A DNA stretch of 64,000 bases from Zeimonas sp003577305 (lineage in GTDB: Bacteria > Pseudomonadota > Gammaproteobacteria > Burkholderiales > Burkholderiaceae_E), in the NCBI GenBank assembly GCA_030263385.1, contig SZOX01000003.1, forward strand, positions 1-64,000, in the 5' to 3' direction. The position numbers were made by a program, and so were the translations under genes. The notes below the pieces were generated by a model. The model made no database searches, was not told where the DNA came from, and saw nothing but the letters and a program-made list of their open reading frames with translations. This document shows, one piece after another, positions 8,404 to 16,739 of this stretch (its first letter is position 1; every line of letters starts with the position of its first letter).

Positions 8404-8931
8404 ATGGCGAAGATCCAAGCGAAAGTGGCCGGCAAGGGCGCCGAGGAGCGCGACGACGGCCTGCGCGAGAAGATGATCGCGGTCAACCGCGTGACGAAGG
8501 TGGTCAAGGGCGGACGCATCCTGGGCTTTGCGGCGCTCACCGTGGTCGGCGACGGCGACGGCCGCATCGGCATGGGCAAGGGCAAGTCGCGCGAGGTCCC
8601 GGTGGCGGTGCAGAAGGCAATGGACGAGGCGCGGCGCAAGCTGGTCAAGGTCCCGCTGCGCGGCGGCACGCTGCATCACCAGGTGATGGGGCGCCACGGT
8701 GCCTCCGTGGTGATGCTCAAGCCGGCGCCCGAGGGCACCGGCATCATCGCGGGCGGACCGATGCGCGCGATCTTCGAAGTGATGGGCGTGAGCAACGTCG
8801 TCGCGAAGAGCCACGGTTCGTCGAATCCGTACAACCTGGTTCGCGCGACGCTCGACGCGCTGCGCAACCTGAACACGCCGGCCGAAATCGCGGCCAAGCG
8901 CGGCAAATCGGTCGAGGAGATCCTCGGCTGA
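8404..8931 (+). CDS. rpsE: 30S ribosomal protein S5
   Basis: Encodes S5 (175 aa), which controls decoding accuracy near the A site and mRNA entry. EKMIAVNRVTKVVKGGRILG, followed by GDGDGRIGMGKGKSREVPVA, forms the double-stranded RNA-binding-like N-terminal domain; the C-terminus SSNPYNLVRATLDAL is typical. A perfect hairpin follows shortly after the stop, before rpmD. Confidence 0.97.
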   Translation: MAKIQAKVAGKGAEERDDGLREKMIAVNRVTKVVKGGRILGFAALTVVGDGDGRIGMGKGKSREVPVAVQKAMDEARRKLVKVPLRGGTLHHQVMGRHGASVVMLKPAPEGTGIIAGGPMRAIFEVMGVSNVVAKSHGSSNPYNLVRATLDALRNLNTPAEIAAKRGKSVEEILG

Positions 8932-8943
8932 GGGTTCGCGGGC

Positions 8944-8966
8944 GTGCCGGCAGTGCGTGCCGGCAC
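8944..8966 (+). promoter_or_regulatory. Hairpin immediately before rpmD ribosome-binding site
   Basis: GTGCCGGC (8944-8951) pairs perfectly with GCCGGCAC (8959-8966) around a 7-base loop. It ends two bases before the GGAGAA ribosome-binding site of rpmD at 8969-8974. No T tract follows, so it is not an intrinsic terminator. A role in mRNA stability or in tuning rpmD translation is inference. Confidence 0.45.
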
Positions 8967-8978
8967 ATGGAGAACACG

Positions 8979-9158
8979 ATGAGCAAGAAGATGCTGAGAG
9001 TCACCCTGGTCAGGAGCCCGATCGGCACGCGCGGCACGCACCGCGCGACCGTGCTCGGCCTGGGGCTGAAGAGAGTCAACCAGACGCGCGAGCTGGAAGA
9101 CACGCCCGCGGTGCGCGGAATGATCAACAAGGTGTCGTACCTGGTTCGGGTGCACTGA
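8979..9158 (+). CDS. rpmD: 50S ribosomal protein L30
   Basis: Encodes L30 (59 aa), a small ferredoxin-like 50S protein. The sequence KKMLRVTLVRSPIGTRGTHR then ATVLGLGLKRVN is diagnostic. An in-frame ATG at 8967 exists, but GGAGAA at 8969-8974 lies six bases or fewer from the ATG at 8979, which supports the shorter start. rplO begins one base after its stop codon. Confidence 0.93.
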   Translation: MSKKMLRVTLVRSPIGTRGTHRATVLGLGLKRVNQTRELEDTPAVRGMINKVSYLVRVH

Positions 9159-9159
9159 G

Positions 9160-9591
9160 ATGAAACTGAACGAACTCAAACCCGCTGCAGGCAGCACGCA
9201 CGCGCGCAAGCGCGTCGGGCGCGGCATCGGTTCGGGCCTGGGCAAGACCGGCGGGCGCGGGCACAAGGGCCAGAAATCACGCTCGGGCGGCTTTCACAAG
9301 GTCGGCTTCGAAGGCGGCCAGATGCCGCTGCAGCGCCGCCTGCCCAAGCGCGGCTTCCGCTCGATGAGCGCCGGCGACACGGCCGAGGTCCGGCTGTCCG
9401 ACCTCCAGCGCATCAGCGGCGACGAGGTCGACCTGCTGACGCTCAAGGCGGCCGGCGTGGTGCCGCAACTCGCGCTGGGCGCCAAGGTGATCCTGTCGGG
9501 CGCGATCACCCGCGCGGTGAACCTGAAGGGCGTGGGCGCGACCAGGGGCGCGAAGGCGGCGATCGAGGCTGCCGGCGGCTCGGTCGCCTGA
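9160..9591 (+). CDS. rplO: 50S ribosomal protein L15
   Basis: Encodes L15 (143 aa), a late-assembly 23S rRNA-binding protein. MKLNELKPAAGSTHARKRVG at the start and the Gly-rich stretch GRGHKGQKSRSGG are diagnostic. It starts one base after the rpmD stop, and secY follows after 31 bases. Length is normal. Confidence 0.97.
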   Translation: MKLNELKPAAGSTHARKRVGRGIGSGLGKTGGRGHKGQKSRSGGFHKVGFEGGQMPLQRRLPKRGFRSMSAGDTAEVRLSDLQRISGDEVDLLTLKAAGVVPQLALGAKVILSGAITRAVNLKGVGATRGAKAAIEAAGGSVA

Positions 9592-9622
9592 TCCGCGCGA
9601 ACGAGAAACCCGGAACAGGCAC

Positions 9623-10951
9623 GTGGCAACGAATCCCGCAGCGCTGGTCAAGGCAGGCAAGTTCGGCGACCTCAAGCGCCGGCTGATCTTCCTGGTGCTC
9701 GCGCTCGCCGTCTACCGGATCGGCGCGCACGTCCCGGTGCCGGGCATCGACCCCGACCAGCTGGCGCAGCTGTTCCGCGGCCAGCAGGGCGGCATCCTCG
9801 GAATGTTCAACCTGTTCTCGGGCGGGGCGCTGTCGCGCTTCACCGTGTTTGCGCTCGGGATCATGCCGTACATCTCGGCATCGATCATCATGCAGCTGCT
9901 CACCGTGGTGGTGCCGTTCCTGGAGGCGAAGAAGAAGGAAGGCGAGGCGGGGCGGCGCGAGATCACCAAGTACACGCGCTGGTTCACCGTCGGCCTGGCC
10001 ACGTTCCAGGCGATCGGCATCGCGATCGCGATCGAGGCGCAGCCGGGGCTGGTGATCGATCCGGGGCCCACGTTCCGTTTCGTCACGGTGGTGTCGCTGG
10101 TCACCGGCACGATGTTCCTGATGTGGCTGGGCGAGCAGATCACCGAGCGCGGCCTGGGCAACGGCATCTCGATCATCATCTTCGCGGGCATCGTCGCCGG
10201 CCTGCCGGGTGCGCTGGCGGGAATGGGCGAGCTGATCCGCACCGGTGCAATGAGCGGTTTCGTCTCGCTGGTGATCGTCGCGCTGGTGGTGCTGGTCACC
10301 GCGTTCGTGGTGTTCGTCGAGCGCGGCCAGCGCAAGATCACGGTCAACTACGCCAAGCGGCAGGTGGGCAACCGCGTCTACGGCGGGCAGACCTCGCACC
10401 TGCCGCTGAAACTGAACATGTCGGGCGTGATTCCGCCGATCTTCGCGTCGTCGATCATCCTGTTCCCGGCCACGATCGCGCAGTGGTTCACCTCAGGCGA
10501 CGTGACCAATCCGGCGGTCCGCTGGCTGCGCGACATCGCCGCCACGCTGTCGCCGGGGCAGCCGGTGTACATCCTGATGTACGCGCTGGCGATCATTTTC
10601 TTCTGCTTCTTCTACACGGCGCTGGTCTTCAACAGCCGCGAGACCGCCGAGAACCTGAAGAAGAGCGGCGCGTTCGTCCCGGGGATCCGGCCCGGCGAAC
10701 AGACCGCGAAGTACATCGACAAGATCCTGTTGCGGCTCACGCTGGTCGGCGCGATCTACGTCACGGCGGTGTGCCTGCTGCCCGAGTTCCTGGTGCTGAA
10801 GTGGAACGTGCCGTTCTACTTCGGTGGCACCTCGCTGCTGATCATCGTCGTGGTCACGATGGACTTCATGGCGCAGGTCCAGGCCTACGTGATGTCCCAC
10901 CAGTACGAGAGCCTGCTGAAGAAGGCGGGCGCCAGGGGGGTCGGCGCGTAG
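9623..10951 (+). CDS. secY: Protein translocase subunit SecY
   Basis: Encodes SecY (442 aa), the membrane pore of the general secretion system, with ten predicted transmembrane helices. It begins with GTG (MATNPAALVKAGKFGDLKRR). RIGAHVPVPGIDPDQL, NGISIIIFAGIVAGLPG and the cytoplasmic loop PGIRPGEQTAKYID are family signatures. As in E. coli it lies near the end of the spc segment. No rpmJ copy directly follows; infA comes next. Confidence 0.97.
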   Translation: MATNPAALVKAGKFGDLKRRLIFLVLALAVYRIGAHVPVPGIDPDQLAQLFRGQQGGILGMFNLFSGGALSRFTVFALGIMPYISASIIMQLLTVVVPFLEAKKKEGEAGRREITKYTRWFTVGLATFQAIGIAIAIEAQPGLVIDPGPTFRFVTVVSLVTGTMFLMWLGEQITERGLGNGISIIIFAGIVAGLPGALAGMGELIRTGAMSGFVSLVIVALVVLVTAFVVFVERGQRKITVNYAKRQVGNRVYGGQTSHLPLKLNMSGVIPPIFASSIILFPATIAQWFTSGDVTNPAVRWLRDIAATLSPGQPVYILMYALAIIFFCFFYTALVFNSRETAENLKKSGAFVPGIRPGEQTAKYIDKILLRLTLVGAIYVTAVCLLPEFLVLKWNVPFYFGGTSLLIIVVVTMDFMAQVQAYVMSHQYESLLKKAGARGVGA

Positions 10952-11012
10952 CGGCCCGCGGGGCGGCGGCCGGACATGGAATGGGTGTCGGAAGATCGGG
11001 CAACGCGGATCG

Positions 11013-11231
11013 ATGAGCAAGGAAGACGTCATCCAGATGCAGGGCGAGGTGGTCGAGAACCTGCCCAACGCGACGTTTCGCGTGAAGCTCGAGAACGGCC
11101 ACATGGTGCTCGGCCACATCTCCGGCAAGATGCGGATGCACTACATCCGCATCCTGCCGGGCGACAAGGTCACGGTGGAGCTCACGCCCTACGACCTGTC
11201 GCGGGCCAGGATCGTCTTCAGGTCGAAATGA
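11013..11231 (+). CDS. infA: Translation initiation factor IF-1
   Basis: Encodes IF-1 (72 aa), the OB-fold factor that occupies the 30S A site during initiation. MSKEDVIQMQGEVVENLPN at the start, GHISGKMRMHYIRILPGDKV and TPYDLSRARIVFRSK at the end are diagnostic. Its place between secY and rpmJ is typical of betaproteobacteria. Confidence 0.97.
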   Translation: MSKEDVIQMQGEVVENLPNATFRVKLENGHMVLGHISGKMRMHYIRILPGDKVTVELTPYDLSRARIVFRSK

Positions 11232-11287
11232 ACGGTGATTTCCGGCCGGCCGCGGCGTCGCTGCCGGTTCGGGCAACGAGGTGAACG

Positions 11288-11401
11288 ATGAAAGTGATGG
11301 CATCAGTCAAGAAGATCTGCCGCAATTGCAAGGTGATCAGGCGCAAGGGAGTCGTTCGCGTCATCTGCACCGATCCGCGGCACAAGCAGCGCCAGGGCTG
11401 A
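11288..11401 (+). CDS. rpmJ: 50S ribosomal protein L36 (zinc-binding form)
   Basis: A 37-residue protein read directly from the DNA, beginning MKVMASVKKICRNCKVIRRK. Cys11, Cys14, Cys27 and His32 form the zinc-ribbon ligands of the C+ type of L36. Only the extra residues in MKVMAS differ from the commonest start MKVRAS. It lies between infA and rpsM, as in other betaproteobacteria. Confidence 0.95.
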   Translation: MKVMASVKKICRNCKVIRRKGVVRVICTDPRHKQRQG

Positions 11402-11414
11402 GCGAGGAATATCC

Positions 11415-11780
11415 ATGGCACGTATTGCGGGCATCAACATCCCCGACCGACAGCACACCGGGATCGGCCTGACCGCCATCTACGGCATCGGGCGCACGCG
11501 CGCCCGCCAGATCTGCGAGGCGGCGAACGTCCCCTGCGACAAGAAGGTCCGGGACCTGAACGACGCCGAGCTCGAGCGCATCCGCGAGCTGATCGGCAAG
11601 CTCACGATCGAGGGCGACCTGCGCCGCGAGGTGTCGATGTCGATCAAGCGGCTGATGGACCTCGGCTGCTACCGCGGCGTGCGCCACCGGCGCGGCCTGC
11701 CGGTACGCGGCCAGCGTACCCGCACCAACGCGCGCACACGCAAGGGCCCGCGCAAGGCCGGCGTCGCGCTGAAGAAGTGA
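11415..11780 (+). CDS. rpsM: 30S ribosomal protein S13
   Basis: Encodes S13 (121 aa), a 30S head protein that contacts the P-site tRNA and the 50S subunit. MARIAGINIPDRQHTGIGLT at the N-terminus and YRGVRHRRGLPVRGQRTRTN near the C-terminus are diagnostic. First gene of the alpha segment; only 13 bases separate it from rpmJ. Confidence 0.97.
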   Translation: MARIAGINIPDRQHTGIGLTAIYGIGRTRARQICEAANVPCDKKVRDLNDAELERIRELIGKLTIEGDLRREVSMSIKRLMDLGCYRGVRHRRGLPVRGQRTRTNARTRKGPRKAGVALKK

Positions 11781-11824
11781 GTCGTCGTCGCGGCTGACCA
11801 AACACACCGGAGTCGATCCAGCAC

Positions 11825-12241
11825 ATGGCAACCAAGGCACAGTCGGCGGCGCAGGCCGCTGCCGCGTCGCGGCTTCGCAAGAAGGCGCGCAAGAACGTGT
11901 CGGACGGCATCGCGCACGTCCACGCGTCGTTCAACAACACGATCATCACGATCACCGACCGGCAGGGGAACACGCTGTCGTGGGCATCTTCCGGCGGTGC
12001 GGGGTTCAAGGGCTCGCGCAAGTCCACGCCGTTCGCCGCGCAGGTGGCCGCCGAGGCTGCGGGTCGCGCGGCGCAGGAATGCGGCATCAAGAACCTCGAG
12101 GTGATGATCAAGGGGCCGGGGCCGGGGCGCGAGTCGTCGGTGCGGGCGCTGAACGCGCTCGGCATCAAGATCATGCAGATCCAGGACGTGACTCCGATCC
12201 CGCACAACGGCTGCCGCCCGCCGAAGAAGCGGCGCATCTGA
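11825..12241 (+). CDS. rpsK: 30S ribosomal protein S11
   Basis: Encodes S11 (138 aa), which forms the 30S platform and lies near the mRNA exit. GIAHVHASFNNTIITITDR and the C-terminal VTPIPHNGCRPPKKRRI are diagnostic. The N-terminal 18 residues are a variable Ala-rich extension. A 132-base structured gap follows before rpsD. Confidence 0.97.
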   Translation: MATKAQSAAQAAAASRLRKKARKNVSDGIAHVHASFNNTIITITDRQGNTLSWASSGGAGFKGSRKSTPFAAQVAAEAAGRAAQECGIKNLEVMIKGPGPGRESSVRALNALGIKIMQIQDVTPIPHNGCRPPKKRRI

Positions 12242-12373
12242 GAACCGGGAAGGGGAGAAATCGCCCTTCCCCGCAATGAAGACCACTGTCCGTCACCCGC
12301 AAGGCCTCCGGGGCCGGGTCACCGAAGACGGACTGACCGCGAAGCGATTCGCGTAATTCGAAGGACTGAACAC
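12242..12373 (+). promoter_or_regulatory. Structured leader between rpsK and rpsD
   Basis: Two nested secondary-structure elements are visible. GGGAAGGG (12247-12254) pairs with CCCTTCCC (12264-12271) around a 9-base loop. GTCCGTC (12288-12294) pairs with GACGGAC (12327-12333), enclosing an inner ACCCG/CGGGT stem (12295-12299 with 12315-12319). S4, the product of rpsD, represses its operon by binding structured mRNA in E. coli and Bacillus, so an S4-responsive leader is a reasonable inference. No T tract follows either stem. Confidence 0.45.
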
Positions 12374-12997
12374 GTGGCACGTTACACCGGACCGAAAGCC
12401 AAGCTGTCCCGCCGGGAAGGGACCGACCTGTTCCTGAAGAGCGCCCGCCGGGGCCTCGACACCAAGTGCAAGCTCGACAGCAAGCCGGGCCAGCACGGCC
12501 GCACCTCGGGTGCGCGCCCGTCCGACTATGGCACCCAGCTGCGCGAGAAGCAGAAGGTCAAGCGCATGTACGGCGTGCTCGAGCGCCAGTTCCGCCGCTA
12601 TTTCGCGGAGGCCGAGCGACGCAAGGGCAACACGGGCGAGAACCTCCTGCGGTTGCTCGAGAGCAGGCTCGACAACGTCGTCTACCGGATGGGCTTCGGG
12701 TCGACCCGCGCCGAGGCGCGCCAGCTGATCAGCCACAAGTCGGTCACGCTGAACGGCGAGGCGGTCAACATCCCGTCGATGATGGTCCGCCCGAACGACG
12801 TGATCGCGATCCGCGAGAAGGCCCGCAAGCAGGCGCGGATCCAGGATGCGCTGAACCTTGCCGAACAGAGCGGCTTCCCGTCGTGGGTGTCGGTGGACAA
12901 GAACAGGATGGAGGGCGTGTTCAAGAACATGCCCGACCGCACCGACCTCGCAGGCGACATCAACGAAAGCCTGATCGTCGAGTTGTACTCGCGCTAA
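12374..12997 (+). CDS. rpsD: 30S ribosomal protein S4 (zinc-free form)
   Basis: Encodes S4 (207 aa), a primary 16S rRNA binder that nucleates 30S assembly. It begins with GTG (MARYTGPKAKLSRREGTDLF). The S4 RNA-binding domain at about residues 97-160 contains ESRLDNVVYRMGF and ARQLISHKSVTLNG. The N-terminal four-cysteine zinc cluster is absent (only Cys37 is seen there), so this is the C-minus type. The gene is preceded by a structured 132-base gap. Confidence 0.96.
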   Translation: MARYTGPKAKLSRREGTDLFLKSARRGLDTKCKLDSKPGQHGRTSGARPSDYGTQLREKQKVKRMYGVLERQFRRYFAEAERRKGNTGENLLRLLESRLDNVVYRMGFGSTRAEARQLISHKSVTLNGEAVNIPSMMVRPNDVIAIREKARKQARIQDALNLAEQSGFPSWVSVDKNRMEGVFKNMPDRTDLAGDINESLIVELYSR

Positions 12998-13011
12998 TCG
13001 AGAGGATATCT

Positions 13012-14004
13012 ATGCAGACTGCCATGCTGAAGCCGCGCATCGTCGAGGTGGAGCAACTCGGTGCATCGCATGCTCGTGTGGTGATGGAGCCGTTCGAGCG
13101 CGGATACGGACACACGCTGGGCAACGCGCTGCGTCGCGTGCTGCTGTCCTCTATGGTCGGCTACGCGCCCACCGAGGTCCAGATCACCGGGGTGGTGCAC
13201 GAGTACTCCACGATCGACGGAGTCCGCGAAGACGTCGTCGACCTGCTGCTCAACCTGAAGGGCGTCACCTTTCGGCTGCACAATCGCGACGAGGTGTTCC
13301 TCACGCTGCGCAAGGACACGCCGGGGCCGGTCACCGCCGCCGACATCGACGTGCCGCACGACGTCGAGGTCATCAATCCCGAGCACGTGATCGCCACCCT
13401 CACGCAGGGCGGCAAGCTCGACATGTCGATCAAGGTCGAGCGCGGCCGCGGCTACCTGCCGGGCACGATGCGCAACCTGGGCGAGACCAAGACGATCGGG
13501 AAGATCGTCCTCGACGCCTCGTTCTCGCCGGTGCGCCGCGTCAGCTACCAGGTCGAGAGCGCACGCGTCGAGCAGCGCACCGACCTCGACCGGCTGGTGG
13601 TCGACGTCGAGACCAACGGCGTGATCGCGCCCGAGGAGGCGGTGCGCCAGTCGGCGCGCATCCTGGTCGAGCAGCTCACCGTGTTCGCGGCGCTCGAAGG
13701 CGGTGCCGAACCGGCGATCGAGCCGGCCGGAATCGGGCTGGGCGCGCGCGGACCGCAGATCGACCCGATCCTGCTGCGCCCGGTCGACGACCTCGAGCTC
13801 ACGGTGCGCTCGGCGAACTGCCTGAAGGCCGAGAACATCTACTACATCGGCGACCTGATCCAGCGCACCGAGAACGAGCTGCTCAAGACGCCGAACCTGG
13901 GCCGCAAGTCGCTCAACGAGATCAAGGAAGTGCTGGCGTCGCGCGGACTGACGCTCGGCATGAAGCTCGAGAACTGGCCGCCGGCCGGCCTCGAGCGCCC
14001 GTAA
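13012..14004 (+). CDS. rpoA: RNA polymerase subunit alpha
   Basis: Encodes the alpha subunit (330 aa), which dimerises to scaffold RNA polymerase and contacts activators and UP elements. The N-terminal domain has ERGYGHTLGNALRRVLLSSM. The C-terminal domain carries LELTVRSANCLKAENI and TPNLGRKSLNEIKEVLASRG. The ATG at 13012 follows GAGAGGATATCT. It lies between rpsD and rplQ in the standard alpha order. Confidence 0.98.
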   Translation: MQTAMLKPRIVEVEQLGASHARVVMEPFERGYGHTLGNALRRVLLSSMVGYAPTEVQITGVVHEYSTIDGVREDVVDLLLNLKGVTFRLHNRDEVFLTLRKDTPGPVTAADIDVPHDVEVINPEHVIATLTQGGKLDMSIKVERGRGYLPGTMRNLGETKTIGKIVLDASFSPVRRVSYQVESARVEQRTDLDRLVVDVETNGVIAPEEAVRQSARILVEQLTVFAALEGGAEPAIEPAGIGLGARGPQIDPILLRPVDDLELTVRSANCLKAENIYYIGDLIQRTENELLKTPNLGRKSLNEIKEVLASRGLTLGMKLENWPPAGLERP

Positions 14005-14035
14005 CAGAACAAGGCGAGAACGCGAGGAAACCGTC

Positions 14036-14416
14036 ATGCGTCACCGTCACGGACTACGCAAGCTCAACCGCACCAGTGCGCATCGCGAGGCGATGCTGCG
14101 CAACATGTGCAACTCGCTGCTGCGGCACGAGCTGATCAGGACCACGCTGCCCAAGGCCAAGGAGTTGCGGCGCGTCGTCGAGCCGATCATCACGCTGGGA
14201 CGCAAGCCGTCGCTGGCCAACCGGCGCCTGGCGTTCGACCGGCTGCGCGACCGCGAGATGGTCGTCAAGCTGTTCGACGAGCTCGGCCCGCGCTACGCCA
14301 ATCGCAACGGCGGCTACCTGCGCATCCTGAAATTCGGCTTCCGCGAGGGCGATGCCGCGCCGATGGCGCTGGTCGAGCTGATGGACCGCCCGGAGGAGGC
14401 AGCGGTCGAGGGCTGA
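14036..14416 (+). CDS. rplQ: 50S ribosomal protein L17
   Basis: Encodes L17 (126 aa), located near the exit tunnel. MRHRHGLRKLNRTSAHREAM at the start and the C-terminal RILKFGFREGDAAPMALVEL are diagnostic. It is the last gene of the ribosomal run. A short GC-rich hairpin follows the stop. Confidence 0.97.
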   Translation: MRHRHGLRKLNRTSAHREAMLRNMCNSLLRHELIRTTLPKAKELRRVVEPIITLGRKPSLANRRLAFDRLRDREMVVKLFDELGPRYANRNGGYLRILKFGFREGDAAPMALVELMDRPEEAAVEG

Positions 14417-14422
14417 CCGGGC

Positions 14423-14438
14423 GCCGGCCGAAGCCGGC
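14423..14438 (+). terminator. Possible hairpin after rplQ
   Basis: GCCGGC at 14423-14428 and its complement GCCGGC at 14433-14438 flank the tetraloop CGAA, beginning seven bases after the rplQ stop. No T tract follows, so if it helps end transcription it would do so weakly or with Rho. The following 110 bases up to the ABC transporter gene show nothing else. Confidence 0.3.
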
Positions 14439-14549
14439 AGGGGCGCGCGCGGCAATGCGGCCGCCGCGACGCTCCGGAATCGAACCAGGGGCGTCGCGCG
14501 GTGCCTGCACCGCCCGGCGCCCTCGTCATCTGGCGGATGCTGTGGCGGC

Positions 14550-15473
14550 ATGTCCGGGATCCTGAGCGTCGATGGCCTGGTCAAGCGCTTCGCGGGTGTC
14601 GAAGCGATCGCGGGGCTCGACTTCGTCGTGCGGCGCGGCGAATGCTTCGGGCTGCTCGGCCCGAACGGCGCCGGCAAGAGCACCACGCTGAAGGCGGTGC
14701 TGGGCCTCGTCGAACCCGACGCGGGCCGGATCAGGCTGCTCGGCCTGGAGATTCCGGCGCAGGCGCGCGAGGCGCGCGCACGAGTCGGCGTGGTTCCGCA
14801 ATCCGATGCACTCGACCCCGATTTCACCGTGGCCGAGAACCTGATCGTCTTCGGACGCTACTTCGGCCTGTCGCGCGCGACGATCGAGAGGCGGCTCGAC
14901 GCGCTGCTCGCGTTCGCCGGCCTCGCACACAAGCGGGACGCGAAGATACACGAACTCTCGGGCGGCATGCGACGCCGCCTGACCCTGGCCAGGGCGCTGG
15001 TGAACGACCCCGAGGTGCTGTTCCTCGACGAGCCGACCACCGGCCTGGACCCGCAGGCGCGCCACCTGATCTGGGAGAGACTCAGGCAGTTGCTGGCCGG
15101 CGGCAAGACGATCGTGCTGACGACGCACTTCATGGAGGAGGCCGAACGCCTGTGTACGCGGCTGGCCATCATCGACCACGGCCGGCGCATCGCGATGGAC
15201 ACCCCGGCGGCGCTGGTCGCGAGCCGGATCGAGCCGCACGTCGTGGAGGCCAGCGGCGACCGTGTCGATCGATGGGCGCGCGAGCAGGCGCCGGCGCTGG
15301 CCGCGAGGGTCGAACTGGTCGGCGAGACCGCATTCGCATACTGCGCCAGCCATGCGCAGGCCGCCGCGGCGGCGGCCTCGGCGAGCGGTGCGGCGGCGCT
15401 GCGCGTGCTGCAGCGCCCGGCAAACCTCGAAGACGTGTTCCTCAAGCTCACCGGGCGCGACCTGCGCGACTGA
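14550..15473 (+). CDS. ABC transporter ATP-binding protein, NodI-like
   Basis: A 307-residue ATPase of the ABC-2 exporter (NodI/DrrA) class. The Walker A motif GPNGAGKST lies at about residues 37-45, the signature LSGGMRRR near 137, Walker B LFLDEPTTGLD shortly after, and a switch histidine in TTHFMEEAE. The C-terminal ~80 residues resemble the variable domain of drug and oligosaccharide exporters. It is followed 7 bases later by its membrane partner. The substrate cannot be read from sequence; a polysaccharide, lipid or drug exporter is possible. Confidence 0.9.
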   Translation: MSGILSVDGLVKRFAGVEAIAGLDFVVRRGECFGLLGPNGAGKSTTLKAVLGLVEPDAGRIRLLGLEIPAQAREARARVGVVPQSDALDPDFTVAENLIVFGRYFGLSRATIERRLDALLAFAGLAHKRDAKIHELSGGMRRRLTLARALVNDPEVLFLDEPTTGLDPQARHLIWERLRQLLAGGKTIVLTTHFMEEAERLCTRLAIIDHGRRIAMDTPAALVASRIEPHVVEASGDRVDRWAREQAPALAARVELVGETAFAYCASHAQAAAAAASASGAAALRVLQRPANLEDVFLKLTGRDLRD

Positions 15474-15480
15474 GAACGAG

Positions 15481-16260
15481 ATGAATCCCTGGGCGGCACC
15501 GCGACTTTCGATGCGTTTCCTGCCGGTGTACCGGCGCAACCTGCTCGTGTGGCGCAAGCTCGCCGTGGCCAGCGTGATCGGCAACATCGCCGACCCGCTG
15601 ATCATCCTGGTCGCCTTCGGCTACGGGCTGGGCACGCTGCTGCGCCAGGTCGACGGCGTGCCGTACATCGTGTTCCTCGCGGCCGGCTCGATGTGCATGA
15701 GCACGATGATGGCAGCCAGTTTCGAGTCGCTCTACTCGGCGTTCTCGCGGATGCACGTGCAGCGCACCTGGGACTCGCTGCTCAACGCGCCGCTCGAGCT
15801 CGACGACATCGTGATCGCCGAATGGCTTTGGGCCGCCACGAAGAGCGTCCTCTCGGGCCTGGCGATCGTCACGGTGGTCTGGCTTCTCGACATCTCGCGC
15901 GAACCCACGCTGGTGCTGGCCTTGCCGGTGGTCGCGCTCACCGGCCTGGTCTTCGGCGCGATCGGGCTGTGCGTGAACGCGCTCGCGCGCGGCTACGACT
16001 TCTTCACCTACTACTTCACGCTGGTGCTCACGCCGATGATCTTCCTGTCGGGCGTGTATTACCCGATGGCGCAGCTTCCCGACTGGCTGGCGGCGCTCGC
16101 GAATGCACTGCCGCTCGCGGCGGCGGTGGAACTCGCGCGCCCACTGGTGCTCGGGCGGCTGCCCGAGGCGCCGCTGCTGCCGTTGCTCACGCTGCTGGCC
16201 TACGCGGGCGGGGCGTTGTATCTTGCGATGATCCTCACGCGGCGACGCTTCGTCGCCTGA
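15481..16260 (+). CDS. ABC-2 type transporter permease, NodJ-like
   Basis: A 259-residue membrane protein with about six hydrophobic segments, of the ABC-2 (NodJ) permease class. RFLPVYRRNLLVWRKLA is a short cytoplasmic start before helix 1. The motif FLSGVYYPMAQLPDWLAALA, near residue 185, is typical of this family. The ATG at 15481 directly follows the ATPase gene, so the two form one exporter of unknown substrate. Confidence 0.88.
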   Translation: MNPWAAPRLSMRFLPVYRRNLLVWRKLAVASVIGNIADPLIILVAFGYGLGTLLRQVDGVPYIVFLAAGSMCMSTMMAASFESLYSAFSRMHVQRTWDSLLNAPLELDDIVIAEWLWAATKSVLSGLAIVTVVWLLDISREPTLVLALPVVALTGLVFGAIGLCVNALARGYDFFTYYFTLVLTPMIFLSGVYYPMAQLPDWLAALANALPLAAAVELARPLVLGRLPEAPLLPLLTLLAYAGGALYLAMILTRRRFVA

Positions 16261-16295
16261 ACCTCGCCGCCGCCGCGCGGAGTTCCGTGCCCGCC

Positions 16296-16709
16296 ATGCA
16301 AGCCGCCGAACCGTCCGACTCCGGAACCGCACGCCTCGCGCCGCCCGACAGCCTGCTGCTGATCCTGAGCAATCTCCCCGACCGGGAGACCGCGCAGGAG
16401 ATCGCGCATACGCTGGTGGGCGAACGGCTGGCCGCCTGCGTGAACGTTCTCGGCACCTGCACGTCGGTGTACCGGTGGCAGGGCACGGTCGAGGAGGCCG
16501 AGGAGGTCACCGTGCTCGTGAAGACGACGCGCCTGCACCATGCCGCCTGCAGGCAGCGCCTGGCGTCGCTGCATCCGTACGAGGTGCCCGAGATCGTGAC
16601 GCTTGCGCCCGAGGCGGTCTGGCCGGCCTATGCGCAGTGGGCCGCAGACGAAACGCGCAACGCATCGGGCCGGGCGCGCGAGGCATCCGGAGGGCCTGCC
16701 GGCGGGTGA
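16296..16709 (+). CDS. cutA: Divalent-cation tolerance protein CutA
   Basis: Encodes a 137-residue CutA1 protein, a small trimeric ferredoxin-like protein linked to copper tolerance in E. coli; its exact role is unsettled. LLILSNLPDRETAQEIAHTL, RLAACVNVLG and the conserved YRWQG, HPYEVPEIV and YAQW positions fit the family. The ATG at 16296 is preferred; an in-frame GTG lies three codons earlier. The tail after residue about 120 is a variable extension. It converges on corA 30 bases downstream. Confidence 0.92.
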   Translation: MQAAEPSDSGTARLAPPDSLLLILSNLPDRETAQEIAHTLVGERLAACVNVLGTCTSVYRWQGTVEEAEEVTVLVKTTRLHHAACRQRLASLHPYEVPEIVTLAPEAVWPAYAQWAADETRNASGRAREASGGPAGG

Positions 16710-16739
16710 ACGCGGCAGCCCTGGCCGGATCGAACGTCG

